Source of the DNA: Rhynchopus euleeides | Taxonomy: Eukaryota; Euglenozoa; Diplonemea; Diplonemida; Diplonemidae | Direction of reading: 5' to 3' | DNA length: 64,000 nt | Assembly: GCA_963210315.1 (NCBI GenBank) | Contig: OY723267.1 | Span: 434,001-498,000, forward strand | Shown here: in pieces, positions 1 through 9,315 of the stretch | How the letters are laid out: each line of letters opens with the position of its first letter | Numbering within the stretch: the first letter of the stretch is position 1 | Made by a program: the position numbers and the translations under genes | Notes under the pieces: generated by a model | Database searches by the model: none | Told to the model about the DNA's origin: nothing | What the model saw: the letters and a program-made list of their open reading frames with translations, nothing else

Positions 1-616
1 ATAGGAGCAAGTCCTTCTCAAGGGCAGCTGCGTCGTGAGGCACAACCGTGTCAGGACCCATCGGCACAGATGCAGAAGCGCCAGCTGCTACAGCCACAGG
101 CTCCGAAGCCGCAGACTCCCGTTGTCTATCCGGGTCGTAGCCGTGAGCCTTGAAGTGCTTGAGGAGGTTTGAGTTGTGATAAGTGGGCATCTGCGACCTG
201 GGTCCCTTGCACGTCAGGCAGAAGAAGACATGCGGGGACGCGGCGTAGGAGTCTTGCACAGCTACGGGCAGAGAAGTCACGGAACGCACCTCTATGAACT
301 GAGAAACGGTGGGATCACGCTTCAGCATCGCAGCCATCTTACGCTGCTCGGGGGAGAGTGACACTTTGGGCGCTGTGTTGAGACGGGCCTGCGATTGCGC
401 CTGAAGCGTCTGCACCATTTCTTCCTTGGCGAGGGTACCGGCGGTCTTCTTCCGTCCCCTCTTCACCTCTCTCTCTGGCTCGGCGGATACCGAAGACATA
501 CAGTCCAAACAGCTCGACGAACCGCTCTCACGTGAGCCGCTGCGAGCCCGCTTCCCCCCCGACTTGGGGGGGCCGGCCTTCACAGCCTTCTTGTTGCCCT
601 TCTTCTTCGCACCCAT
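1..616 (-). CDS. Partial zinc-finger (BED-like) protein, runs off left edge
   Basis: An open minus-strand frame starts at the ATG at 616-614 and continues for 205 codons to the window edge without a stop, so the 3' end is missing. The first 60 residues are rich in Lys, Arg and Ser and look like a nuclear tail. Residues 133-158 form a C-X2-C-X17-H-X3-H finger (C133, C136, H154, H158) with an 'NLLKHFKAHG' helix, the pattern of BED and C2H2 fingers at the N-termini of hAT-type transposases and some transcription factors. No catalytic domain lies inside the window. It could be the 5' end of a transposase or a host DNA-binding protein; the neighbourhood, full of mobile DNA, favours the former. The finger is seen directly; the role is inferred. 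Confidence 0.55.
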   Translation of the reverse strand, partial: MGAKKKGNKKAVKAGPPKSGGKRARSGSRESGSSSCLDCMSSVSAEPEREVKRGRKKTAGTLAKEEMVQTLQAQSQARLNTAPKVSLSPEQRKMAAMLKRDPTVSQFIEVRSVTSLPVAVQDSYAASPHVFFCLTCKGPRSQMPTYHNSNLLKHFKAHGYDPDRQRESAASEPVAVAAGASASVPMGPDTVVPHDAAALEKDLLL

Positions 617-917
617 CGTCACAGCCGTGTAATGGAGTTGTGACCTGTGGCGTGCAGGAGCGGTGAGATGCCTTTCAACGGAAGTGCTCAGAGCGAGGGA
701 CACATCACCATGCAACAAAGATGGGGGAAGAGTGCGGGCATCACTGGCATTCGCAGGAAGACCGGATCTCAGGCGCGGAAGCGTCAGAGGATTTCTTGTT
801 ACCGGATAGACTTACCTCATGTCTCTTCGCGAGGCGGAATACTCCTTTTGTCAGCCGATCCGCCGGATCGGCCGATGATTCGAAGAAAACAGAAAAAATG
901 AGGGGCTCCAAAAAAAA
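617..917. other. Intergenic stretch, nothing recognised
   Basis: Spacer between the start of the zinc-finger frame and the left inverted arm. Short reading frames on both strands show no recognisable motif. It may hold the promoter of the minus-strand zinc-finger frame. Confidence 0.4.
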
Positions 918-1106
918 ACGAGGTCGCAGCGTCAGGGCGTTCTGGGCTGGCTGGTGGTGGTTGGGACAAGACCGACGAGATTAGAAGCGGCACTGGTAGA
1001 CGGGTTTTGAGGCCCCCCGCCCCCAGGTTCCCCCTGCCCACCTGGACGGACCCAAGTGCCTCACACCGGATCTCTCCCCACCCGGTGGTCCACCTGACGG
1101 ATACGC
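918..1106 (+). repeat. Left arm of a 189-bp inverted repeat
   Basis: The sequence from 918 to 1106 reappears as its reverse complement at 6220-6408, with near-identity by eye over the whole length. The arms enclose the 9-bp satellite and the retroelement inserted in it. They may be the long terminal inverted repeats of an older element whose centre was the satellite. Confidence 0.85.
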
Positions 1107-1155
1107 AAAAAAAATCTGACATTTCCATTTCTTTTGGAAATTTCGGAAAAATATC

Positions 1156-1446
1156 GAAATTTTTGAAATTTTTGAAATTTTTGAAATTTTTGAAATTTTT
1201 GAAATTTTTGAAATTTTTGAAATTTTTGAAATTTTTGAAATTTTTGAAATTTTTGAAATTTTTGAAATTTTTGAAATTTTTGAAATTTTTGAAATTTTTG
1301 AAATTTTTGAAATTTTTGAAATTTTTGAAATTTTTGAAATTTTTGAAATTTTTGAAATTTTTGAAATTTTTGAAATTTTTGAAATTTTTGAAATTTTTGA
1401 AATTTTTGAAATTTTTGAAATTTTTGAAATTTTTGAAATTTTTGAA
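1156..1446 (+). repeat. 9-bp tandem satellite (AAATTTTTG)n, about 32 units
   Basis: Near-perfect tandem 9-mers. Because the unit is a multiple of three, all frames stay open and produce false reading frames of KFL, NFK and QKF repeats. The same satellite occurs at 6164-6219, 7768-7878 and 8104-8503. The array stops exactly where the retroelement begins and resumes at its other end, so the retroelement inserted into it. Confidence 0.95.
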
Positions 1447-1795
1447 ACCAGACAAATGAATCGCCCAACTGAATCGTGCTAGCTAAACTCCGGAAAGAAG
1501 TGTCTTTTTTCGTTGAACGCAGCCAAATATAAGGCCTAACCTGTTTTGGCGCACGGGTGTGATGACAAAAGGGAAAAGTGCTAGCACGAACATGATGTTG
1601 GTCTTCTGGTTATGTCTGGTTTCTTAGAACACTTAACGTGTATGCAAAAACCAGACAAATGAATCGCCCAACTGAATCGTGCTAGCTAAACTCCGGAAAG
1701 AAGTGTCTTTTTTCGTTGAACGCAGCCCAACCCACAGGGACCGCGTAGCGGAAAGAAAGACAAGGAATTGAAAGGGTACACCACACTTGAAATGT

Positions 1796-4450
1796 TTAAC
1801 GCGATATGGCTGCAACCGCCGCGTATCTCGCAGGGAGGGGCGCCAGGGGGACAGGGCACGGCGATGCCACAGTGCCTCGGGTAAACTCGTCTGCTCTCTG
1901 TGCATGCGTAGGCACCCACTGAGCGGAAACGGAGATGCCCGCACCGTCCGCGGTGTCAAACAAGGCACACAACAAGTCATTCGCGAGGTAATTCTTGCTG
2001 TGGCCCTTGTTGATAGCTGCCACCGCTGCCGTGTTGTCCACCTGCAACCCCAACGCACAGCCCGGCCGCGTAGCGGCTGCGAGGCGTGTCGCCTGGAGCG
2101 CTGCGAAGAGCTCTTTGACATATATATGGTGGGCGAGGGGTTCATCAAAACAGCCCTGGACAATCGGCTCGGGGTCTAACTCCAGAAGGGCTGCCCATTC
2201 TGTGTCGGAAGCGTCAGACCACGCCGTGACCGAGGGCCCCGAAGCCCCTGCCTCAACCCACACATTCTGGCCCAGATCGGCCGAAATCAGAGAAAGATCA
2301 GCGAGAACAGAGGGGGGGATGTCGAGAGGGCGGTCCCACTGCTCCGGTTCCGCAACCAGCTTGGCCGCGGATCTCCTGAGGAAGGCGAGGGAGGCGCGGA
2401 AGTAGCAGAGACGCCTCTGGGTCGAGAACAGAAACCAAATCATACCGCCGAAAACCTTGTAGAACTCCCGGGAAGTAGCCCTGTTCTCGCGAACCGCCGC
2501 CACGGCCGCCGAGGCAAGGAATTTCGACACCCAATCGGGGTCCGACCTGAAGCGCTTAGGCGACGACTCCAGATCAAATTCCAACCCCAAGGCGATGAAC
2601 CGCGACTGCGGTGTGCCGAACTCCGCACCCTCGTTGAGCTCGGCGCCCACCGACTCGGCCTTGCCGAGGAATCGGGCGTATCTCTCGGCTGCATCCTCCC
2701 GGCTATCTCCAACCACAAACCAGTTGTCCACCCAAGACAGCCCATCCTCCAGGGGGAGAAGCACGCGTGAGGCCCTCTGCGCGATGCACGGCGCCCAGCT
2801 CCAGCCCATGCACATCACCCGCAGCGAGGTGCGCCGAAACGGGCCCCGCTCCCCAGCCAGATTCACCCCGAAGAAGTCGCGGACCCCGTCCCCCAGGGGG
2901 AACTGGTAGAACCAGCTCTTCCCGTCAGCCTGCACCACGAATTCGGCCGCCAGGAACCTCCGGACCACCTCGTGGATCGACGGGAGGAGCATCGGTGGCG
3001 GGTCCCGCATCAGCCGGTTCAGCTTTCGCCCGTCGCATACCAAACGCAGCAGCCCGCTCTTTTTCTCCACGGTGAACGCCGGGAGGACCACCTTCGGCGC
3101 GTCTGCCAACCCCAGCACCCCCCACTCCGAGAGGTTATCCCAGTGCCGCAGCATGTGCCTCGAGGTCCCGCGCGAAAGAGGCCTGTCGCCCAGATCCACG
3201 CCCGGTCGCATGGCCCGCAGGAAAGCGCCCCGGTCCCGAATCACGTCGATAACCCCTGACAGGATCCCCTCGGAATCCAAAGCCTCTAAGGCGTCGAGGT
3301 TCAGACGTGACGTCGATATGGGGGCCAGCTCCCCCGTGGGGCCACCCCGCGCCGAGGGCGGGCCAAGATGCCGCCCCTCCACCGTCACCCGCGCTTCCCT
3401 CGCGTACGTCGCGTTGACGTCCGGCGAGTAGGAGTCGTCGCCGACCCTCCGAGGAAGAGGAGGAGGAGGGGGCGGCCGTGGCGGCGGTGGAGGCGGAGGC
3501 GGAGGTGGAGGCGGTAGCGTGGGAGGCGGCCTGGGCCGAGGGGTCGCCGGCGGGGAAGGCGTGCCTGGGGGCTCGTACGCCACGCACGCCGTCCTCAGGA
3601 GCTTCCCAGGGAAGGCAGGGCAAAGAGCGACCCCCGGGATAGCCCCCGGTCGAGCACCATTGATGTGGAGGCCGTCTGCCTCGCCAGCTTCAGCTTCCCC
3701 GCCGGGAGGTACCTGGCCAGGGCGTCCAGGGAGCTGTGGCGGGACAGCTGCCGAAGCGACTCCAGGCACAGCCCCTCTTGCAGGAGCTCCGCCAGAGCCC
3801 CCCGACGGAGGGAATGACCACTCAGCTCCGGGTCCTCCTTCTTCAGCGCCGCCACGATGCGCCGGTAGGTCGTGTCGACCACCAGCGCGCCCGCCGCCCG
3901 CCCCGAGATCGCCTCCCGCAGCACCTCCGTCCAGCACTCCGAGAGGAACAGGCCCGTCGTGACGCCCAGGCGGAACGGGTCGCTCTTCGTCTCCGCCCAG
4001 TTCACGGCGACAAACTCGCTCTGGAAAGCGATGTCCCCGCACTTCAGGCGCACCACGTCCGACACCCGCGCCGCCCCGCACCACCCCAGCACAATCGCGA
4101 GCTTCGTGTCGCGGTCGACGTCCTCCCGGCCCACCACTGCGGCCACCTGGGCGGATGCTGCTGGCTTCGCTTGGTGCTGCGGTCGGAGGGCCCCCAAGCG
4201 CTTCAGACCTCGCTTGAAGTCTTGGAGCAGCTGGGAGTCCACCACAACCCCCATGCGGCTCATCGCGGCGACCGCCCTCGATACGTACTGTAGGGCGGAG
4301 GAGGGCCGGAGTGGGGAGTCCGCTTCGGACATGAGCCTCTGCACCCAGTAAATGATGCAAAGATCCCACGGCAAGAGCACACCCGTGGTCTGCTCCCACT
4401 CGTGCCGGAACTGGAGGAGTCGCCGGTGGGGCCCCTCGAGCCCCCTCCAC
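1796..4450 (-). CDS. Reverse transcriptase-RNase H region of the retroelement
   Basis: The RT palm is recognisable around 'RLVCDGRKLN', 'VVQADGKSWFYQF' and 'WVDNWFVVGD' (the YxDD-box position). It is followed by an RNase H-like domain with 'AWSDAS', 'KELFAA' and 'VDNTAAVAAINKG'. The arrangement matches the RT-RH module of DIRS/PAT elements. The first part of the frame is Pro/Gly-rich low complexity overlapping the recombinase region, so the true protein start is uncertain. Confidence 0.85.
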   Translation of the reverse strand: MEGARGAPPATPPVPARVGADHGCALAVGSLHHLLGAEAHVRSGLPTPALLRPTVRIEGGRRDEPHGGCGGLPAAPRLQARSEALGGPPTAAPSEASSIRPGGRSGGPGGRRPRHEARDCAGVVRGGAGVGRGAPEVRGHRFPERVCRRELGGDEERPVPPGRHDGPVPLGVLDGGAAGGDLGAGGGRAGGRHDLPAHRGGAEEGGPGAEWSFPPSGGSGGAPARGAVPGVASAAVPPQLPGRPGQVPPGGEAEAGEADGLHINGARPGAIPGVALCPAFPGKLLRTACVAYEPPGTPSPPATPRPRPPPTLPPPPPPPPPPPPRPPPPPPLPRRVGDDSYSPDVNATYAREARVTVEGRHLGPPSARGGPTGELAPISTSRLNLDALEALDSEGILSGVIDVIRDRGAFLRAMRPGVDLGDRPLSRGTSRHMLRHWDNLSEWGVLGLADAPKVVLPAFTVEKKSGLLRLVCDGRKLNRLMRDPPPMLLPSIHEVVRRFLAAEFVVQADGKSWFYQFPLGDGVRDFFGVNLAGERGPFRRTSLRVMCMGWSWAPCIAQRASRVLLPLEDGLSWVDNWFVVGDSREDAAERYARFLGKAESVGAELNEGAEFGTPQSRFIALGLEFDLESSPKRFRSDPDWVSKFLASAAVAAVRENRATSREFYKVFGGMIWFLFSTQRRLCYFRASLAFLRRSAAKLVAEPEQWDRPLDIPPSVLADLSLISADLGQNVWVEAGASGPSVTAWSDASDTEWAALLELDPEPIVQGCFDEPLAHHIYVKELFAALQATRLAAATRPGCALGLQVDNTAAVAAINKGHSKNYLANDLLCALFDTADGAGISVSAQWVPTHAQRADEFTRGTVASPCPVPLAPLPARYAAVAAISR

Positions 4451-5103
4451 GTCGACGGTGCCAACGCCTCCCCCAGCGTCTTCACCGCGCGCTTGGCGAT
4501 CCGCTGTGCCTCTCTGGCGGTCAGCGGGTCCTCCTGTGCCCGTCTCCTTCCCACCCGCGCCGTGGAGAGCACCCCTATGCTCTCCAGCATCGCCGTGAGG
4601 GGCGAGCTCACTGCCTGTGGCCCCCCCTCCTGCTCCGCTGGCTGGTGGGGTGGCCCTGCTGCGGCTGTGGCTGCGAGCTGCGTTGCTGTTGTTGTTGATG
4701 TTGATGCTGATGCTGTGGGTGGTGGACCTGGGGGGAGCGTGGCTGGCGGGCCCGTGCCTTCTCCTTTGCCGCCCGGAGGTACGGAGGAATCTCCGGCTTC
4801 CCGAAGAATTCCTCCTCCATCGCGGAGGCCGCCTCCCATCCGCCCCCCAACACGCCCTCGTTGAGGGCTTCCAGCCTGCAGAACTGGTTCTGCATCAGCC
4901 GGACCAGGAGGTCGTCGTAGTCCTCCGGCTCCTGCAGTGACGGCAGGCTCGTCATGATGAGGTTGATATCCCTCATCCGGGCCTGCGCCTCGTGGGCCTG
5001 CGGGCGCAGGGCACCCCCCGCCCGGGCCCCCAGCAGGGCGTCGTAGCGGCGCAGCTGGTGCAGGTGCACCAGCCCCAGCGTGGCCTCGTCCGCGTGCCAC
5101 CAC
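3595..5103 (-). CDS. Tyrosine recombinase region of the retroelement
   Basis: The C-terminal half carries the signature of lambda-integrase-type recombinases: 'ARVSDVVRLKCGDI' (first Arg box), 'GHSLRRGA' (H-x-x-R box) and 'LSRHSSLDALARYL' (His and nucleophilic Tyr box). DIRS-type elements use such an enzyme to integrate a circular DNA copy instead of a DDE integrase. It overlaps the gag-like region upstream and the RT region downstream in other frames. Confidence 0.85.
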   Translation of the reverse strand: MVARGRGHAGAGAPAPAAPLRRPAGGPGGGCPAPAGPRGAGPDEGYQPHHDEPAVTAGAGGLRRPPGPADAEPVLQAGSPQRGRVGGRMGGGLRDGGGILREAGDSSVPPGGKGEGTGPPATLPPGPPPTASASTSTTTATQLAATAAAGPPHQPAEQEGGPQAVSSPLTAMLESIGVLSTARVGRRRAQEDPLTAREAQRIAKRAVKTLGEALAPSTWRGLEGPHRRLLQFRHEWEQTTGVLLPWDLCIIYWVQRLMSEADSPLRPSSALQYVSRAVAAMSRMGVVVDSQLLQDFKRGLKRLGALRPQHQAKPAASAQVAAVVGREDVDRDTKLAIVLGWCGAARVSDVVRLKCGDIAFQSEFVAVNWAETKSDPFRLGVTTGLFLSECWTEVLREAISGRAAGALVVDTTYRRIVAALKKEDPELSGHSLRRGALAELLQEGLCLESLRQLSRHSSLDALARYLPAGKLKLARQTASTSMVLDRGLSRGSLFALPSLGSS

Positions 5104-6014
5104 TCGTCCACGTCCAGGGGGTTGAGAGCCCCGGCGCCCCTGCGGCTGTCGCTGCTGCCGGCTACGCTGCCGGCCCCGTCCCGCTGCTCCGGCTTTCCGG
5201 CCCTCGGTGCTCCGGCGCCGGCTCCGGAGCCCGTCCCGTTTCCCCGCAGGCGGGCCAGCTCCGCCTGGAGGTCCGCCACCTCCCGCATCCGCCGCACCTC
5301 CTCCCGGAGGGAAGCCACCTCGTCCTGGGGGGCTGCAGCCCGGCTCGCACCTGCCTCAGCCCTTACCCTCGCGTGCTCCGCGAGGGCCGTCTCCCGCTGG
5401 GCCTTGGCCCGCTCCTCCATCACCAACGCGGCGTTCCGCGTCTTCTCCCTCTCGAGGGCCAGCTCCGCCTCGAGGCGGGCTCTCACCTCCGCGTGCCTGG
5501 CGGACTCCTCGGCGACCATGGCCCGCGCCTGCGCCTCCGTGACGGCGTTTGAGGCCGCCGCCTCCACCGACGCCACCTTCGCGTCCGACTCCGCCCCCGT
5601 CACCCGCTGTGCCGCAGCGGATTCCACCTTCGCCGCATGCGCCGCTGCATTCGCGGATGCGATGTGCATCCCCGCCGCCGCCTCCGCGTTGGCGGCCCTC
5701 GTAGCCGCCCCCGCCTCCACCCCCGCCGCGTGCACCCTCGCGTGCGCCTCCACCTGCGTGGCCCGGATGTCGGCCCCCGCGACCTCGCGAGTGGCCACCT
5801 CGCGGGCGTTGGCGGTGGTCACTGCCGCCAGCGCCTGCCCCATCGCCATCCCGAAGTCGCCCGCCGGGAGGGGGGCGGACAAGGCATCCGGGTTGCCCGC
5901 GCCGCGCCCCACTCCGGACAGCACCAGCTCCGAGTTCTGCACGCCAGGCATCGGATATGTCGGGGGTTGAAGGGTGGAGTAAAGAGAAGGGAGTAGGTGG
6001 GAGTGTTGAACCAC
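4608..6014 (-). CDS. Gag-like alanine-rich coiled-coil region of the retroelement
   Basis: First gene region of the element, right after repeat A. It encodes a long Ala/Glu/Arg-rich helical stretch with heptad-like spacing and a low-complexity His/Gln-rich C-terminus. Position and composition suit a gag-like structural protein of DIRS-type elements, but no sequence motif proves it. It overlaps the recombinase region downstream. Confidence 0.5.
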   Translation of the reverse strand: MVQHSHLLPSLYSTLQPPTYPMPGVQNSELVLSGVGRGAGNPDALSAPLPAGDFGMAMGQALAAVTTANAREVATREVAGADIRATQVEAHARVHAAGVEAGAATRAANAEAAAGMHIASANAAAHAAKVESAAAQRVTGAESDAKVASVEAAASNAVTEAQARAMVAEESARHAEVRARLEAELALEREKTRNAALVMEERAKAQRETALAEHARVRAEAGASRAAAPQDEVASLREEVRRMREVADLQAELARLRGNGTGSGAGAGAPRAGKPEQRDGAGSVAGSSDSRRGAGALNPLDVDEWWHADEATLGLVHLHQLRRYDALLGARAGGALRPQAHEAQARMRDINLIMTSLPSLQEPEDYDDLLVRLMQNQFCRLEALNEGVLGGGWEAASAMEEEFFGKPEIPPYLRAAKEKARARQPRSPQVHHPQHQHQHQQQQQRSSQPQPQQGHPTSQRSRRGGHRQ

Positions 6015-6163
6015 GAAAATATTTTTCGTTGAACGCAGCCAAATATAAGGCCTAACCTGTTTTGGCGCACGGGTGTGATGACAAAAGGGAAAAGTGCTAG
6101 CACGAACATGATGTTGGTCTTCTGGTTATGTCTGGTTTCTTAGAACACTTAACGTGTATGCAA

Positions 6164-6219
6164 AAATTTTTGAAATTTTTGAAATTTTTGAAATTTTTGA
6201 AATTTTTGAAATTTTTCTC
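6164..6219 (+). repeat. Right remnant of the 9-bp satellite
   Basis: About six AAATTTTTG units directly next to the end of the retroelement, matching the array at 1156-1446. Confidence 0.9.
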
Positions 6220-6408
6220 GCGTATCCGTCAGGTGGACCACCGGGTGGGGAGAGATCCGGTGTGAGGCACTTGGGTCCGTCCAGGTGGGCAGGGGGAACC
6301 TGGGGGCGGGGGGCCTCAAAACCCGTCTACCAGTGCCGCTTCTAATCTCGTCGGTCTTGTCCCAACCACCACCAGCCAGCCCAGAACGCCCTGACGCTGC
6401 GACCTCGT
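6220..6408 (-). repeat. Right arm of the 189-bp inverted repeat
   Basis: Reverse complement of 918-1106. See the left arm. Confidence 0.85.
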
Positions 6409-7622
6409 CGATTTTTCCGTTTCGCCCATCCGCCCAACTCCGCCAACCCAACCAGCCCTACCCTTTCTCCCAGTCAGGGCGGTACTCACACGAGCGGCAA
6501 AGCGCTGGGGGAGGGGGGGGGGGACATCAATAGGGGAGGGGAGGGGAGGGGGGAGGAAGGGAGGGGAGGAAGGGGGGGGGGGTTATGTTGTTTCTAACCC
6601 AGACCTGCTGTGCAGAGCCCGGGGGAGGGGGTGGCCAGCCCCTGTCTAACCATTCACAACGGCCACCTGCACACATCTATGAAAGGGGGGGGGGGAAGGT
6701 CCCGGGGGGGGGGGGGGGGGGGGGCAAGGCTGGCAGCAAATTTTTACTGCACTTTACTGCACTTTATTTTACTGCATTTTACTGCATTTTATTGTATTTT
6801 ATTTTCCGGATTTTTGGATAAAGTGCATGGTCCTTAGTGGTGCCTTGGGCTTCGCATACGTACAGCTGGGAGGACCACTATGGACAGGCCAAATGCTGGA
6901 GTCACACCCACTTTACAGAGGTGCAGCCACGTCTGCAAGTTTGCGGACAGCCGCAAACCCGCAGAAGATGGCAAAAAGTACCGCTCCTGCACGGAGGTTC
7001 TCCTGAAGGTCACAGGGACGCACCAAGGCTCCGGCAGAGAATGCAGGCCGGGATGGATGTGCCCTGCCTATGTTGGGTCGGTGGGTTCGCAGGACCTGAT
7101 CGGTGCGGCCTCCGCCTGGCTTCAGTCCTGCTTTGAGTGCTTTCAGTCCGCTCTGATGTCCAGCCTCCCCGAACGGGATGGTGAAGAACCCGTACGCCAG
7201 AGCTCAGCTGTACAACGTCCGAGGAAGGTGGACTGCCCACCGCACACCGCCGTGCTGGTCCGCCCTGCTGCGCCTGCGGTGCTGGGGTGCGCCTGCTGCC
7301 TGATTGGCCCCGGCACTCGGAAGCAGCATCAAGCATGCCGAACAGCAGCAGGGCGGGCCTGGCGGGGGCACTGCCTTGGTGGCCTTGTGTTGGCCAGAGT
7401 GGGCGGATCAGGGTCCCCTGGCACGGCAGGTCAGCATCCTGCCCACCGTCACGCCGAGCCACCCCTACAACACGCTCTCCTGCACTTTATTGCACTTCAC
7501 TGCATTTTACTGCACTTTACTGCATTTTATTGCACTTTATTTTATTTTATGTTTTTTATTTTTAAAATGCAGCATTTGTCCAGCCTTGGGGGGGGGTGGT
7601 GGGGGTGGGGACGCTGCTCCGC
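6409..7622. other. G-rich, repeat-rich non-coding stretch
   Basis: Contains long G runs (about 6504-6725) that could form G-quadruplexes, and two blocks of an ACTGCAYTTTA-type repeat (about 6745-6800 and 7480-7560) in the same orientation flanking some 680 bp. The reading frames inside resemble no family. No host gene is supported. Confidence 0.5.
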
Positions 7623-7765
7623 CTACTCGCCCCGCTCCACCTCCGTCTGCAGCTTGCGCATGTAGACGCGCAGGCTGACCCCCGGCTCCCTCGTCTGGTT
7701 CCCGGGCTCGGCCTGCGCGCCCCCTTGCAGGATGCGCGCCTGCAGCCACTCCGCCGCTACGTCAC
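7623..7765 (-). CDS. Possible terminal exon of an unknown gene
   Basis: On the minus strand, a pyrimidine-poor TTACAG acceptor at 7766-7771 is followed by an open frame of 46 codons ending at a TAG (7625-7623). It contains 'VAAEWLQARIL' and 'RVYMRKLQTEVERGE', with an amphipathic, protein-like composition. The upstream sequence is the 9-bp satellite, so any earlier exon would lie beyond a satellite-filled intron; I could not find one. It may equally be a gene fragment carried by a mobile element. Low confidence. Confidence 0.2.
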
Positions 7766-7767
7766 CT

Positions 7768-7878
7768 GTAAATTTTTGAAATTTTTGAAATTTTTGAAAT
7801 TTTTGAAATTTTTGAAATTTTTGAAATTTTTGAAATTTTTGAAATTTTTGAAATTTTTGAAATTTTTGAAATTTTTGG
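7768..7878 (+). repeat. 9-bp satellite (AAATTTTTG)n, about 12 units
   Basis: Same unit as at 1156-1446. Confidence 0.95.
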
Positions 7879-8103
7879 GGGACATCCGGACCGAGAATCT
7901 TTGCAGCTGTTGTTTGTCTGGGCTAGTTGGTACAGAATACAAGGTACAAGAGACAAGCAAGACAAGAAACGAAAAGAAGAAAGCGAAAGAAACACACATG
8001 AAAAGATCACACACATCAAACGACACGCCAAAAATGGCACAGCCTCTGGACATCCACTTAGCCAGCGAGGACCACACTGGTGACAGATTGCTCGTACATA
8101 ACT

Positions 8104-8503
8104 AAATTTTTGAAATTTTTGAAATTTTTGAAATTTTTGAAATTTTTGAAATTTTTGAAATTTTTGAAATTTTTGAAATTTTTGAAATTTTTGAAATTTT
8201 TGAAATTTTTGAAATTTTTGAAATTTTTGAAATTTTTGAAATTTTTGAAATTTTTGAAATTTTTGAAATTTTTGAAATTTTTGAAATTTTTGAAATTTTT
8301 GAAATTTTTGAAATTTTTGAAATTTTTGAAATTTTTGAAATTTTTGAAATTTTTGAAATTTTTGAAATTTTTGAAATTTTTGAAATTTTTGAAATTTTTG
8401 AAATTTTTGAAATTTTTGAAATTTTTGAAATTTTTGAAATTTTTGAAATTTTTGAAATTTTTGAAATTTTTGAAATTTTTGAAATTTTTGAAATTTTTGA
8501 AAA
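8104..8503 (+). repeat. 9-bp satellite (AAATTTTTG)n, about 44 units
   Basis: The longest array in the window, virtually perfect. Separated from the 7768-7878 array by about 225 bp of unrelated sequence. Confidence 0.95.
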
Positions 8504-9315
8504 TCCGAGGCGTGGTTTCGCCCGTATTACCGTTATCGGTAACGGTAATACCGTTATCAGTAACGGTAATAACGTTATCGGTAACGTTATTACCGTTATT
8601 ACCGGTAATACCGCGTTATTTTCGGTATTTTTGGGCAACTTCTATAGGGGGACCCTTTTCGAATTTTTTTTTCGGGGTGGCCAGAATGGGCTGTTTTAGG
8701 CTATTTGAGGCCATTTTCGAGCAAATTTTTGGGTTTAGAGCCACGCAAAGGGTCTAAAATGGGCATGCCAATCTCAAAAAATGCTCAAAATTCCGAGAGA
8801 TTTCAGATTTTTCGAATTTTTTGACCGAGAAAATTCTGACCCCAAAATGTGGTCCTTGTGGTCTGGAACTGTCCGTTGTCGAAGGAATTGGTGAAAAAAT
8901 CGTGATTTTTGGCCTCTGGATCACCCATGCCGTCCCAAAAATCAAGCAAAAGAGGTTTGGTAGGTGCATTTTTGGGTGAACATGAGCCATTGTGCCAACC
9001 TGCTTGATTTCACCCGAAAATTCCCTCCTGGCACCTCGCATCTTTTTCAGGTCCTGGGTAAGACGTTAAACTGCCTGGGGGGGCCGTCCCCGGACCATGA
9101 CGGGTGCCTGCACCAGGAGTCTAGCACGGCCGTGGTCCAGGGCATGACCGAAAACTGCTTGGGTACCGAGGCTCCCCAGACCAGGAAGGGTGGAGACACC
9201 TGGAGTCTAAATAGTCACACCACGTCAGGCCAGACCTTCGCATTGCACTCCGCGAAGACTGCCACACAGCCGCGGGGCAGGTGTGCAGCCTGTGGAAAAC
9301 CTCGTACAGAAAAGG
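8504..9315. other. Non-coding stretch with TAACG/CGTTA palindromes
   Basis: 8515-8610 is a run of imperfect inverted ACCGTTATCGGTAACGGT units. A related cluster lies at 10845-10885 in the opposite sense. The rest shows no recognisable gene. Confidence 0.45.

Larger units (their letters stand above)
1447..6165 (-). mobile_element. Tyrosine-recombinase retroelement (DIRS-type order)
   Basis: Coding strand is minus. In coding order the parts are: repeat A (6165-6022), a gag-like frame, a tyrosine recombinase frame, a reverse transcriptase-RNase H frame, repeat B (1727-1649), a second copy of A (1650-1506) and a second copy of B (1526-1447). This A ... B-A-B layout is the split direct repeat of PAT/Ngaro-type elements. 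It lies inside the 9-bp satellite, which flanks both ends. The repeat copies look identical by eye, so the insertion is probably young. Both ends and all three gene regions are present, so it looks whole; whether it can still move cannot be judged. The recombinase region lies upstream of the RT region, unlike the usual DIRS-1 order, and the frames overlap. Confidence 0.85.

Noticed and set aside
817-1468. Long frames encoding NFK, KFL or QKF repeats on both strands
   Set aside because: They are by-products of the 9-bp satellite, whose unit length keeps every frame open; there is no coding evidence.
8104-8503. Possible CRISPR-like array
   Set aside because: Contiguous 9-bp tandem units with no unique spacers.
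8080-8757. 225-aa KFL-repeat frame
   Set aside because: Same satellite artefact.
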